DNA of 64,000 bases. Origin: Agapanthus africanus (Eukaryota; Streptophyta; Magnoliopsida; Asparagales; Amaryllidaceae). Under the pieces are notes generated by a model. The model was given only the letters and a program-made list of their open reading frames with translations. It was not told the DNA's origin and did no database searches. The stretch is taken from assembly GCA_030015575.1 (NCBI GenBank), contig JASDDO010000028.1, forward strand, positions 26,081,154 to 26,145,153, in the 5' to 3' direction. A program made the position numbers and the translations under genes. The first letter of the stretch is position 1; every line of letters starts with the position of its first letter. Shown here piece by piece: positions 36,252-47,696 of this stretch.

Positions 36252-37940
36252 CAAGGTTGGTGGTTTCGGCCGAAACTTCAAAGTTTCGGCTGTTTCGGAT
36301 CGGTCTCGGTTGGGATCGATCCGAAACACTCTATAAAAACTCATTTCGGTATAGTTTCATCGAAATCAGTCAATAAAATCTAAACAAATCCGATATTTCC
36401 TAGCCAAGATAAAGCCAAGGCACAAAAATTTAGGGTAAAAATCCCAACTTTATTAGAGAAATTAAAACTTACCGTGAATCTAGTTCTTTAACTCATGATT
36501 TACTGCCGTTGATATTCATAGCAGCTTTGAGATCCATAATCGTTCCTGATCTAATTATCATGGACTCAAGATCGGAGATTTCGAGCTTGATCATGACTTC
36601 ATCTTGAGGCGGCGCAGGTAAGGTTAAAAGAAAAGAGAACGGCTAAGGTTTTTACCTAGAAAGCTTTAACCTTTTATCCTATTGGGCTTGGGTAATTGGG
36701 TTGCCCAATAACCTATTATATTTTTATTTGTTCTTCTGTTTAATATTCTAGTGGGTTATTTTTATTTGTTCTTCTGTTCTGCCCAAGAACCTACTATATT
36801 TTTATTTGTTCTTCTGTTTAATATTCTAGTGGGTTATTTTTATTTGTTCTTCTCTTTAATATTCTGTTTAATTTGTTCGAGGTTTTGGCCAAAACTACCG
36901 ATACGTGGTAGTTTCGTATCGGTTTCGGTGGAGACGAAACAAACCGAGACCGATACGAAACCAATCATACAATATCCGTTCGGCCAAAATCTTTAAAAAC
37001 TTATTTTTTTTAATACCATTTTTACTGTCATTATGATCATTGTAGGCCTTTGTTGTTAGAAAACAGCAAAAAGTGAACTCAAACCCTATATTAATACTTA
37101 TCTAAGTATATTTTTCAATAAATTTTGTATCATGGCTGGATTTTTAAATACCATGATCATTGTCTTGTAATATAGAAGCATAAATTTAAGTATTTAATAT
37201 ATCTATACTTATGTATATTGTATTACCGTCGAAACCGAAACCCGAACCGAGATAAGCGAAACTAGCGGAAACCCAGTGAAACTAATAAAATTATGAGAGA
37301 CCGAAACTGAAACCGAAATCAAGTTCTCGAACCTTGGTTATTGGGTCTTATTTGATTGACTTTTTTTGTCTTATTGGTTAAACACACATGTAAATAACAT
37401 TATTTCCATAAAAGTTGCATTTGTTATTGGAAATAAAATAGCAACCTAAAATATATAGACACAATTTGATATGGTCATCAAAATTTTCCAACTTTATAGT
37501 ATTGCAATTATTTATAAATTCAAATAAAATTACTAAATATGACAAATCATCTTATTTGATTTTTCATATTTAGCAAACTAATATATGGTGAGAAAGAAAA
37601 AAGAATTGTATGCATCAAAGTTTAAATATATCACATAAGCACATCCACCTTTTTATTCCGAAAGATCAAAATTGTTGGACAATAAATGAAATTTGATGTA
37701 CTATAATTTTTATAAGAAAAAATCTAGTAAAACATTTCTTATAATAAAATATTATTGCATGTGTATCGTATGTGGTAGGAATAATTGTTAATTAGAAAAA
37801 AAATATGTAGGAAAGAGAATTAGAGATATGGATAGGATTAATATACCAAATACACAATAATAACCGATACTGAAACCATAACCGAAACTAACCGAAACCA
37901 ATAAAATTTCGAAGGACCGAAACCAAGTTCTCAAACCTTG
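36252..37940. mobile_element. hAT-like element in copia element 2
   Basis: Exact 8-bp flanks GTATTTAC (36244-36251 and 37941-37948). The ends are CAAGGTTGG and, inverted, CAAGGTTTGAG. The arms are rich in ccgaaacc / ggtttcgg motifs. An extra right-end-like sequence (aagttctcgaaccttgg) at about 37321-37337 suggests a second, partly deleted copy inside. No transposase was seen. Confidence 0.85.
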
Positions 37941-38227
37941 GTATTTACGGCAAAATGCATCGACTCTCGTATACAAAAATATTTTGAAGGGCCAAAGCTC
38001 TGTTAGAACTTGTGTATGCCGATGTATGTGGTCCTACTCAAACTCCATCATTAAGTGGCAAAAATATTTCCTACTATTTGTTGATTATTGTAGTAGAATG
38101 ATGTGGGTTTATTTTCTAAAAGAAAAATCCGAAGTATTTTCTATGTTTGTTCAATTCAAAGTATTCATAGAAAAACAAAATGGCCACAAATTGTAGGTGC
38201 TGAGAACATATCGTGAAGAAGAATTTA
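37941..38227 (+). pseudogene. Integrase fragment A, element 2
   Basis: Contains LELVYADVCGPTQTPS-type and FVDYCSRMMWVYFLKEKSE, the first two acidic positions of the copia integrase core. It is cut at the degenerate RTYREEEF (family TDRGGEF) by the solo-LTR-like insertion. Confidence 0.82.
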
Positions 38228-41200
38228 TGTCACGCCCCGCTTCCCAAAATATGGAATACGAGAAGCGACGAAGGCCAGCCGTGCTACCTACGGTAAGGAA
38301 AAGTCCTTCCATAGTCACATAAGGCTGTCTAGATTAACCTGTCAAAAATAAAATCCAATACCAAAAGAAATAATACTGATAATCATGCTGCAATGAAACC
38401 ACAAGAAATCCTAAAAATGGGTCCACTAGATAATTGATGCAATTAAAGATCCAAAACAAAAGATTCGGAATAAAATAAGATCCGAAAGAGATACAAAAGT
38501 CCTAATGTCCCATAAGGACGCACATGCTAAAGGCTAAAAGTAAAGGAAAATAAACCTACGATTACTGATCTTCAACAAAGTCCTGGTAGCCGCTCTGATC
38601 CCGCTCAGCCTAAAAACCTGTCTCTAAATCTGAGATGGCAAATCTCAGGGATGTCAGAACACCCCAGCAAGTACTCAACGTATAAAGTGTGTGTAGCATA
38701 ATAACAAGAATATATAAAAGTGAAGCCCGGTGCGCAAGAAAACATGTATATAAGTAATTAAATGCACTAACACTATGAAACATGTATGTAAGGGATCAGG
38801 TCATAACCTAACTGGCCACTAAAAGGTAAACTATCCTATCGTAAGCTTGAGTGTGTGCGTCAACCTCTGCAGGAGTATTTCTAACCCAAGAGTGGTGCCC
38901 CAGGGGCTATGAAACACGGGCCCAACTATGGAATGAACAAGAGACCGCTATAGCCCGGTACGAGCTGTAAACATGTGACCGCTATAGCCCGGTACGAGCT
39001 GTAATCATGTGACCGCTATAGCCCGGTACGAGCTGTAATCATGTGACCGCTATAGCCCGGTACGAGCTGCCGGCATGGGACTCCTGAGATCCTGTTGTAC
39101 AACGCACACTCAAACTACCCCAACACCCACGTATTTATAACTACTATGGTAAAGATTAATATCACTAATTAAGAAATGCTGAAAAAACAGGAACTTGTAG
39201 TATGATAATTGTATGGAAATAAAACTGGTGAATAGTGGTGTCATGGCATGTAATTCGGCATTCAAATTAGAGAACTCATTTTAATATGAGTAGTCTGGAA
39301 CAATGAGTAATCATGGCATGTCAAGTACAATAGTTATAAAATGATACTGTTCATAAACAAGAATAGCATGTTAAGGTTTCTCAAGCATGCCGACAATGAT
39401 AGTCTCAAGTAAAATGTTAAATATAGACGATAGAATATGATAATGTCAAAAATGTAAAACACTCAACATAAATATGCAAGCATCTGTATTTAACATCTGA
39501 GTTTATTTATTGAAAAGAATAATAAATTGAAATATGGTTTTAAAGGGTTAATATAGTTAAATGAGAATGACAAATTACAGATGCGTAAAGCGGGTGGTGG
39601 TAATAGTATAATTACGAGATAATAGTAAGTGAGATAAAATAAATGACAGATTGACTGGTTATCATATAAGTGCTAATAATAAGTTTTATAATCATGTGAT
39701 AGTAGAAAATACAAATTATAGTATCAAAATAATTTATATGATTAGGGCATATAGAGTGCAGCGATATTATAATGAGTGATAATGTAGAAAGTTTAATTTA
39801 TATATATAAAATATTAAGCCCAAAGCGTTTATTGATTTACAGTAATAATGGTATATTTTTGTGTTTTAAATTAGGATATAAGTGTTGGCATTCTGCATGC
39901 TAGTGTATACCAATATTGTTGCAACAGAAACATATAAACTTATAAAGCTTTTTATATATTAAACCACATTTACATGTTAAAAGTTATTTTATTACGTTTG
40001 CATTTTTACAGTTGCTCACTTGATTAAAGGATTAATAGGTATTCTAAATCCTAGGGTTTTCATCATATGTACAAGTATTATAAGATATATTAATAAAGCG
40101 GCAAAATATTACAATTTTATTTAAATATTGTAAGTTAATAATTTATTTAGAGAATTCCCGATGTTGCATTGACTAAAAAAATAAAAGAGTAAGAGTACTT
40201 GCCTCGGAGACAGATAAACACGACGACACGAAGAACAGCTCCAAGGTTTGATTGCTCGGCTAATTTTGAAGAAAAAGAAAATATTGTGATGGGAAAAAGA
40301 GAAGGTTGATTTATAGGAGAAAGTGAGAGATGATAATAATTAGGTTGTTATTTATAGGGAAGAGAGAGATTGTTTAAAGATTGGAGAGATTATTATAATT
40401 AGAGAGAGAAATGTTCTAATGAGATGAGATTTGGATTTGATTTTATAAAAAAGAGATATGATGGGTTGTTATATACTTCTATAAGATATTAGAAAAGTTG
40501 TATATATACATATTATTTTGTATATAGTTAGAGTAATAGAAAAGTATATGTATATATACATATTAGTATATAGTGAAAATATATGTAGATGTGTATATAG
40601 TTATGGATTAATAAAAATAAATACATTTAGTTATATATATAAGATTTTATGATATCAAACAACTAAAATATATTTTCAGTTAAACTATCATAACAAAATA
40701 TCTTCAATTATATATATGTATGTATATAGATTTGTAGAAAAAAATAATTAAAGAGAGTAGATTTGAGAAAGAGAATCTGCTGAGAGAGATTAGATGAGCG
40801 ATTGTTAGGACAATGATTAATAAAAGATTTAAAAATATATTTGGTTTGGTAAAATTATTTAGTTTGGAGAGAGAAAATATTTTTTTTAAAAAGAATCAAG
40901 TTATCAGGTGAGACATATATGGTGATTGGAGAGAGAAAATTGAGTTGTTAGTTTAGTAAAAATATTTATATGGTTAAAAGATTTAACAGGGGCTCTCATG
41001 ACTTTTCAAAATTAAATATTCTAACCAAATAAATATCGTAAGACAAAATATCTTATAAATAGAATTTAAAAATGGGTAAAATCTTATGTATATGTTTTGT
41101 TTAAAGAAATACCAAATAAAATATCTTTTGTTTAAATTATGATACTAAAATATAAATATGGTTATAAAATAGTGTTGGACAAATAAATATTTAAATACTA

Positions 41201-41348
41201 ATAATATGCATATTTAACAAACTTGAAAAAACCATAATTATATGCATATATCTTAATTAAAAATATTAAACTCTAAATTATAATAATAATAAAACAAAGC
41301 CCAATATATCCAAAAAAAAGAAACGTACGATCGGATAAGGGTGTTACA
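38228..41348. mobile_element. Probable solo LTR (3.1 kb) in copia element 2
   Basis: It starts TGTCACGCCCCGC and ends GGGTGTTACA, with exact 5-bp flanks ATTTA (38223-38227 and 41349-41353). It has no coding capacity, primer site or second LTR. TGTCACGCCC..GTGTTACA ends are common in plant Ty3-gypsy LTRs. The most economical reading is a solo LTR left by recombination between the two LTRs of a gypsy element. A short non-autonomous LTR-like element is the alternative. Confidence 0.8.
38943..39070. repeat. 34-bp tandem repeat in the solo LTR
   Basis: Nearly four head-to-tail units start at 38943, 38977, 39011 and 39045, each with gaccgctatagcccggtacg. They are almost identical and contrast with the diverged surroundings. 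Confidence 0.92.
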
Positions 41349-43549
41349 ATTTACTTCTATACAATTTCAAGACTTTTCCAAAGCTCAAGGCCTCAAGAAA
41401 GAGCTAACAGTAACATACACTCCTCAGCAAAACGGCGTAGCCGAAAAAAGAAATAGATCAATCATGGAGATGGGCTGAAACATGCCGAAAGGGAAAAGTC
41501 TTCCAAACATGTTTTGGGCAGAAACAGTGAACACGGCTGTATACATCTTTAACAGATCGCCGATAAAAGCCGTGCCAGACAGAACACCCTATGAAGCCTG
41601 GTACAATCGCAAAGCAAATATAGATTTCTTGAAAATGTTTGGCCGTATCGCTTATGCTCACATTCCAGCGCCAAAGAAAAAAAGTTCGATGAGAAAGGAG
41701 AAAAATATATTTTCATCGGTTACAGTGATAAATCTAAAACTTACAGGTTGTATGATCCTAACACCAATAAGTTTGTGATTTCATAAGATGTTATTTTCGA
41801 TGAAGCAGCTTTATGGAGCTAGAAAGAAAATCAAATTACAATACCAACAATTATCGAAGAAGAAAACAGAGGGTCTAGTTCTTCAAACCAACACCCTCGA
41901 AATGCAAGATCTGACATTCAACTTCTTCATACCCCGAATCATCACTAAGAAAGGTGCGTTCATTGCAAGATATTTATAATTCCGGTGACATGGTATTGTT
42001 CTCTTATGAACCACAGAAATATGAAGAATCTGCAAATAATGAAAACTGACTTAAAGCAATGAATGAAGAAATTGCGATGATCGAGAAAAACAATATACAG
42101 GAGCTGACTCATTTTCGAGAAGGGAAGGAGATAATCGGGCTTAAATGGGTCTACAAGACCAAATACAACGAAGACGGCTCAATTCAAAAGCTGAAAACTT
42201 GATTTGTAGCAAAAGGCTACTCACAGAAGTCATGCATCGATCTCAACGAGACGTATGATCCAGTTGCTCGCATGGAGACTGTTGGAACTGTCTTGGCACT
42301 TGCTGCACAATTCAAACTGAAGGTGTTCCAGCTAGACGTCAAATCAATATTGCTTAATAGAAAGCTTGAAGAAGAAGTCTGTCTAACAACCTCAAGGCTA
42401 TATTGTCAAAAGAGAAGCGCGTAAGGTATATCGCCTTCATAAAGCACTGTATGGGCTAAAGCAAGCACCACGAGCCTAAAACAGTAAAATTGATCAACAT
42501 TTTCGTAAAAACGAATTTCAAAGAAGCCCAAGTGAGCCATCCTTATATGTAAAATGGCAAGGTACATACTATCTTATTGTCTATCTTTATATTGATGATT
42601 TGATATATTGTGGTACTAATCCTATGATGATAGAAGAGTTCAAAAAGCAAATGATGAAAGAATTCGAGATGACAGATTTAGACTTGATACAATATTTTCT
42701 TGGCATACAAGTCAAACAATCTGCAAGAGAAATATTTATCAGCCAAGAAAAATATTGTGAAGATCTTCTGAAAAAATTCCATATGTTAAACTGCAAGCCG
42801 ATAGCCACACCAGCACTATTGAACGAGAAACTAAGCATGCATGACGGTGCACAGAAGGTCGATGCTTCAATCTACTAAAGCCGATCATTGATCTATCTCA
42901 CAAATACAAGACCCGACATACTACACACGGTCAGTGTAGTCTCAAGATTCATGAGTGGTCCAAACAAGCTACACTACGGAGCAGCCAAGCGCATCCTCAT
43001 ATATCTTCAGGGCAGAAAGAAGTTAGGCATTAAATATGCAACCGAAGAAGACAACACCCTATCGGGTACACCGACAATGATTGGGTAGGATCCGTCGATG
43101 ATCGTAAAAGTACTTCAGGATATGTTTTCACACTCGGCTCAAAAGTGATATCCTGATTGTTTAAGAAGCAGTAGACAGTAGCACTCTCGTCTGCAGAAGC
43201 CGAATACATTTTTCATCCACAAGCGTCAAAGTAATCCGGCTTAGAAGAATTCTCTCAAATCTGCAACAAAAGCAAGAAGCTTCAATAACAATACACTACG
43301 TCAACATGTTAGCAATACACCGCGACAACATGTCAGCAATTGCCATGACAAAGAATCCGGTGTTTCATGCAAGATCAAAACACATCAAGATTCGACATCA
43401 TTTCATTTGAGAGCTTGTAGAAGAAAAAGAAATCGAGCTGAAGTTCATCCCAACAGATCAACAACTTGCAGATATTTTCATCAAAACAGCGACAACAAAA
43501 AAATTCTTTCATTTCAAAAATATTTTGCAAATTTCAAATTGAGAACGGA
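41349..43549 (+). pseudogene. Integrase end, reverse transcriptase and RNase H, element 2
   Basis: Integrase end: TYTPQQNGVAEKRNRS and MFWAETVNTAVYIFNRSP. Reverse transcriptase: GLKWVYKTKY, ALYGLKQAP, LYIDDLIYCG (YIDD instead of YVDD), then QYFLGIQVKQ. RNase H: SSAEAEY-like region near 43185 and NMSAIAMTKNPVFHARSKHI near 43330-43390. A roughly 36-base duplication (acaacatgtcagcaat-like) near 43290-43340 interrupts RNase H. Numerous stops and frame shifts are present. Confidence 0.88.
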
Positions 43550-43926
43550 TGTTAGAATTCTATTTGAACTTTGCAAGTTATTTGTCACATTAAACTCAAA
43601 CATTGCCTTGTGAAAAGCATGCATCAAAGTATGCAGGCTGCTGGTCAAAAGCCTAGTCTAGTTTTAGGATTGTGAGAAAAATGTGATGCATGAATCATTT
43701 TAGATGAAATAGTATATGAGCGCACTATAAAATGATGGGCATTCTGCAATGTAAAGACCAACCAAGTTGTAAGCAAAAATAATAAAGAAGCCTTAAAAAA
43801 TAGGCAATTTATCTAAAAGTCCCTCTTTGTATTATTTCATTATAAGTGTTTGTAACTTAATCCTCTCAATTAAGCTTGCTTTCTCAAATTCAATTCCGTA
43901 CCACAAGACTTCCGTCTGTCCTAACA
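43550..43926 (+). repeat. 3' LTR of copia element 2
   Basis: 377 bp, TGTTAGAATTC...CTAACA. It is preceded by the purine-rich ttgagaacgga. It is similar to the 5' LTR with many substitutions and one indel of about 26 bases. Confidence 0.9.
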
Positions 43927-44105
43927 ACGGGGGCATTCAAATTGACAACAAAACTGCATAATTGTAATAACAGAATATCAACCATACCTTTAACTTGTTC
44001 AGGGAGCATCTTTTTAAAGGCTGGTTTCCATTTCCATTCTCCTTTGACAAGCTGCATTTCAGTGCGTGCAATGTTAGAAATTGTTACCATTAGTGATATC
44101 AATAC
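43927..44105 (-). pseudogene. LINE fragment, upstream half
   Basis: The minus strand reads VKGEWKWKPAFKKMLPEQV and continues to NLNAPV at the LTR edge. This is the stretch that in plant LINEs precedes the W-x-H-T-x-x-G-x-F-S-V block found at 34334 on the other side of copia element 2. It shows that element 2 inserted in a pre-existing LINE. Confidence 0.7.
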
Positions 44106-44461
44106 TTACCTTAAATTTTTGGCCTGGAAAACCAATCTCACATCCAAATTTAGACTGATAGTATAAGCCAGAAATCATGTTTTCATACTGTTCTATTTAT
44201 TTTTTTTTATTTTTGTTTTTGTTTGAAGCACAGCTTTAACTAGTTATCATTGTTTTCCTAGTAGCTGTTGTGGGGCACCCTGGAGAATTTACAACGTACA
44301 TATCCCAAGTGCATATCATGCATTCAGAACTCTAAAATCAATCGCAATTCCACACATCAGGTTCAATATAATTTTAAACCTACTTCTCCTGAAACTACCA
44401 AATTTTTTTCCTTAGCTAGATAATATAATCTAGATCGCTGCTTCATTTTTATGTACGGTTA

Positions 44462-44763
44462 ATTGCACAAACACCCCTATAGATCACCCTATGTAGCACT
44501 TATAGCCTCAAGAGTGATTTATTAGCACAAACAATCTCTGTTCTTCGACCTAAACCACTAATAACACTCATATTCAACTCTAAACAACTTAAAGGATTGT
44601 CTAGTTTAACCCCTAGAACTTATAGGTGTTGCTTAAAGTAGAATTTGAGTGTTTTTTTAGGGTTTTGTTCGACGCACAGAAGGGGTCTTTTATCAAATAA
44701 ATCAAATTTTGTGGGGGGTATAAATGCTGTACAAGGTAAACTGCAGGGGTGTTTTATCCACAA
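44462..44763. mobile_element. MITE-like inverted repeat upstream of exon at 44804
   Basis: The left end attgcacaaacacccctata and the inverted right end attgtggataaaacacccct match. Internal motifs (attcaactctaaacaac, gaatttgagtg, agggtttt) recur in the element at 53658-53965, so both belong to one family. Confidence 0.6.
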
Positions 44764-46013
44764 TAGACATCATGTTAACTGATACAAAGAGCAAAACTGT
44801 CAGGTATTGCTCTGTTTCTACAAGGCCCTTAAATCTGTTAAGAGACCTATGGGCACAAAAGCATTCCAAGAAATTTCAAGTCGGGAGCGATGTAGACATA
44901 GAAGCTTTAAGCTCTCAGCAACTTGGTATGCGATCTTCTAACATGTTTCCAACTGTGCTATACAAGAACAATTCTTTATTAACAACAATATCCCTTTACA
45001 GGCGAGAGAGTACTTGAGAGTCTTGATGTCATGAGCTCACAAGCGAAGGCAATATTTAATCTCATGGAGAATAACTCAGTAAATTCTGCAAAGCCCTCAA
45101 ACCTGGGATTTCCACTTACGCTCACTTCAGTTCTTCAGGAAAAGCACAAGGACTTTTCGAGTTGTACATCTGCCCCACCTCTTCTCCGGCCTCCAAGACT
45201 TCAAGGAAAACTAAAAGACGGGAAAAGACTATCTTTCCGCATGGTACCTCTCATAATTGATCAAAACTCAAATCCTGAAGCCATAATAAGGAACAACATA
45301 AATCTTGATCTCGAAAATAAAACATCACCAACACAACCTCTCCCAATTCTTCACTTGAGAGCACCAGGACCTAAAACTCCGACCCCGACTCCACCATCAT
45401 CACCAATGGTGCTTCAAGGATTATATATGCCATTTTTTGATTCTGAGATGAGTATGGAGCCAATTGCATATACCATGGCGATCGATGATATTGATAATTA
45501 TTTCACAAATGGCATGGATATCGATATTGGCTATAAAAATTCCGACACTGCATCTTCCGTAACACCACCACCTACTCCAACCTCACCGATGACAAAAACA
45601 TCACCATCACTGATTCCACCAGTGCCACCTCCTCCTCTGGCAGCAGGATCAGCCCCAACACCACCATTTACGAGCGAACCAGCAGGATCGGCCGTGCCGC
45701 TGCCTCCGCCTCCGCCTCCGCCTCCGCCAATATCTATAGGATCGGGCCCACTACCATCACCATTGCCACCAATGTCAATAAGATCAACCCCACCCCCACC
45801 ACTGCCGCTGCCGCCTGGATCAGCAAGATCAGCCCCACCACCCCCACCGCCACCTCTAAGAGCAGGGGCAGCCCCACCGCCTCCGCCTCCGCCTCTAAGA
45901 TCAGGATTGGGCCCGCCGCCTCCGCCTCCTCCTCTAAGAGCAGGATCGGGCCCGCCGCCGCCGCCTCTATCAGGTGGGTCAGCCCCGCCGCCGCCACCAT
46001 TGGTACCTCAAGC

Positions 46014-46675
46014 TGTAGAAAATTGATGCAAATTAAAGTCTAAGATTAGGTGCCACCTTTTGACATGCATGACATTGTTAGGTGGTGATAATGTTAGGTG
46101 ATGACTTTGTTAGGTGCTACTTTGACATGCATGATATTATTAGGTGGTGACAATGATAGGTGGTGACTTTATTAGGTGCTACTTTGACATGCATGACGTT
46201 GTTAGATGGTGACAATGATAGGTGGTGACTTTGTTAGGTGCTACTTTTGATATGCATGATATTGTTAGGTGGTGACAATGTTAGGTGGTGGCTTTGTTAG
46301 ATGGTGACATTGTCCTAGGTGCTATAAAAGCACATCTTATGAGTGAGGCATTAAGCAATCTATCACAAGCATCATCACAAGAGGTAAAGGCCAAGAGAGA
46401 TTTGTATAGAGAGATTTGAAAGAAATCTCCTAGGGTTGTTCTTGTTTGCAATCTTGATTCAAGTATAGTAGACGTTTGCAGATTCCGCTCTGCCGAGAAC
46501 TAACCATACGGTGGGTGAACCTCGTTAACAAATATATCTTGTTTGTGATTGATTACTTTCTTATTCCTGCATTTTAATTTATATTGTCTTTCGTCGTTTA
46601 ATTGCGTGATTGTATTTTTGCGTGATTTGGGTTTTGTCGCGAGCACTGTTCCGTAGATCGACTCCCCCCTCAACA
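46014..46675 (+). repeat. 5' LTR of copia element 3
   Basis: 662 bp. The first half is a minisatellite with four tgcatgac/t-containing units of about 63 bp (motifs gttaggtggtgac and gacatgcatga). The second half holds ggtgctataaaagcacatc, a likely TATA region (ctataaaag near 46321). Confidence 0.93.
46321..46329 (+). promoter_or_regulatory. TATA-like box in LTR of element 3
   Basis: CTATAAAAG follows the minisatellite and is conserved in the 3' LTR near 51305. It is placed as expected for the LTR promoter. Confidence 0.6.
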
Positions 46676-46677
46676 AC

Positions 46678-46689
46678 TGGTATTAGAGC
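46678..46689 (+). promoter_or_regulatory. Primer-binding site, element 3
   Basis: TGGTATTAGAGC, two bases after the LTR. One base differs from the usual TGGTATCAGAGC (C to T), either a natural variant or later decay. Confidence 0.85.
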
Positions 46690-46843
46690 AAGGTTAAGAG
46701 AACCTAGGGTTCTTCGATTCTACAATCTAGGTCAACGGTGGGTAACGACGCTTATGTTCTCTTTCCCACTTTCTTAGATTGTAGTTTTGAAGGCGTTGGT
46801 TCAGATTTAAGAGGAAGTCGAGTTTGCTGCGATACAGACGAAA

Positions 46844-47693
46844 GATGGCGGAGGATAAGATAAGAATTGAGAAATTCAATGGTCACAATTTTGGTTGGTG
46901 GCGCACGCAGTTGGAAGACTGTCTATACCGAAAGGATCTATATCTCCCGTTGCTAGGAGAAAAGCCCGAGAAGATGACCGATGAGGAGTGGAACCTTTTG
47001 GATAGGAAAGACTTAGCGACGATCAGATTGTCGTTGACTCCGCATGTGGCCTTTAATATCTCAAAGGATAAAACAACTAAGGCGCTAATGACGACGTTAG
47101 CAAAATTGTATGAGAAGCCATCGACATCAAATAAAATTTTTTTGATGAAGAAACTTTTCAACATGAAAATGGTAGAGAACGGTTCGGTGATAGAGCATCT
47201 GAATGAGTTCAACAGTGTGACAAGCCAACTTGAGTCGGTTTCAATCGTCTTTGAAGACGAGATTCGAGCTCTACTGTTCCTATGTTCGTTGCCAGACAGT
47301 TAGGAGAACCTGGTGATGGCAGTTAGCAACTCTATCTCAGGGATTCTCATGTTTAATGATGCGGTAAGCTGCATATTAAATGATGAGATGCGGAGAAAGT
47401 CCGTGAGTGGGAGTTTTGGAATTTCTGCACTTTCGGTAGAGAATCGTGGCAGAACAATGAAAAGGGAAAAGTGGAAAAAGGGCAAGTCTAAAATCCGAGG
47501 TAAATCTCAAGGAAAAATCCAAGACGCCTTAGGGAATTGCGGAAAGAAGGGCCACAGAAAAAGTGAATGCAGGCTTCCGAAGAAAGGCTCAGATGAGAAG
47601 ACGGATGAAAAGGAAGCGAATGTGGTGTCTACACAAGAACAAGGGGAACAAGGTCTTTGTCTATCGGCGAGCGAGAACACAAAAGCGGATACT
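46844..47693 (+). pseudogene. Degenerate copia gag, element 3
   Basis: Start MAEDKIRIEKFNGHNFGWWR, then LYEKPSTSNKIFLMKKLFNM and HLNEFNSVTSQL, the UBN2-type gag of Tnt1-like elements. In-frame TAG stops occur at 47301 and at the end of the knuckle region. The CCHC knuckle (NCGKKGHRKSEC) lacks its first cysteine, where L occupies the position. Confidence 0.9.
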
Positions 47694-47696
47694 TAG

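Larger units (their letters stand above)
34335..43926 (+). mobile_element. Ty1-copia LTR retrotransposon 2 (old, itself invaded)
   Basis: LTRs at 34335-34686 and 43550-43926 bracket gag, protease, integrase, reverse transcriptase and RNase H remnants on the plus strand. A 1.7-kb hAT-like element (36252-37940) and a 3.1-kb solo-LTR-like insertion (38228-41348) interrupt pol. Removing them restores colinear pol. No convincing target duplication remains (GAAGG and ACGGG). The gag (N-terminal DFWSLQMKTLF, two zinc knuckles) suggests the Ale/Retrofit group (inference). Confidence 0.93.

Noticed and set aside
38943-39070. Regular repeats resembling a CRISPR array
   Set aside because: The units are directly adjacent without unique spacers, in a plant LTR; it is a simple tandem repeat.
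45734-46000. Minus-strand ORF rich in A, V, G, L and E opposite the proline-rich exon
   Set aside because: It is the antisense of repetitive proline codons (CCN/TCN), so a long open frame is expected by composition.
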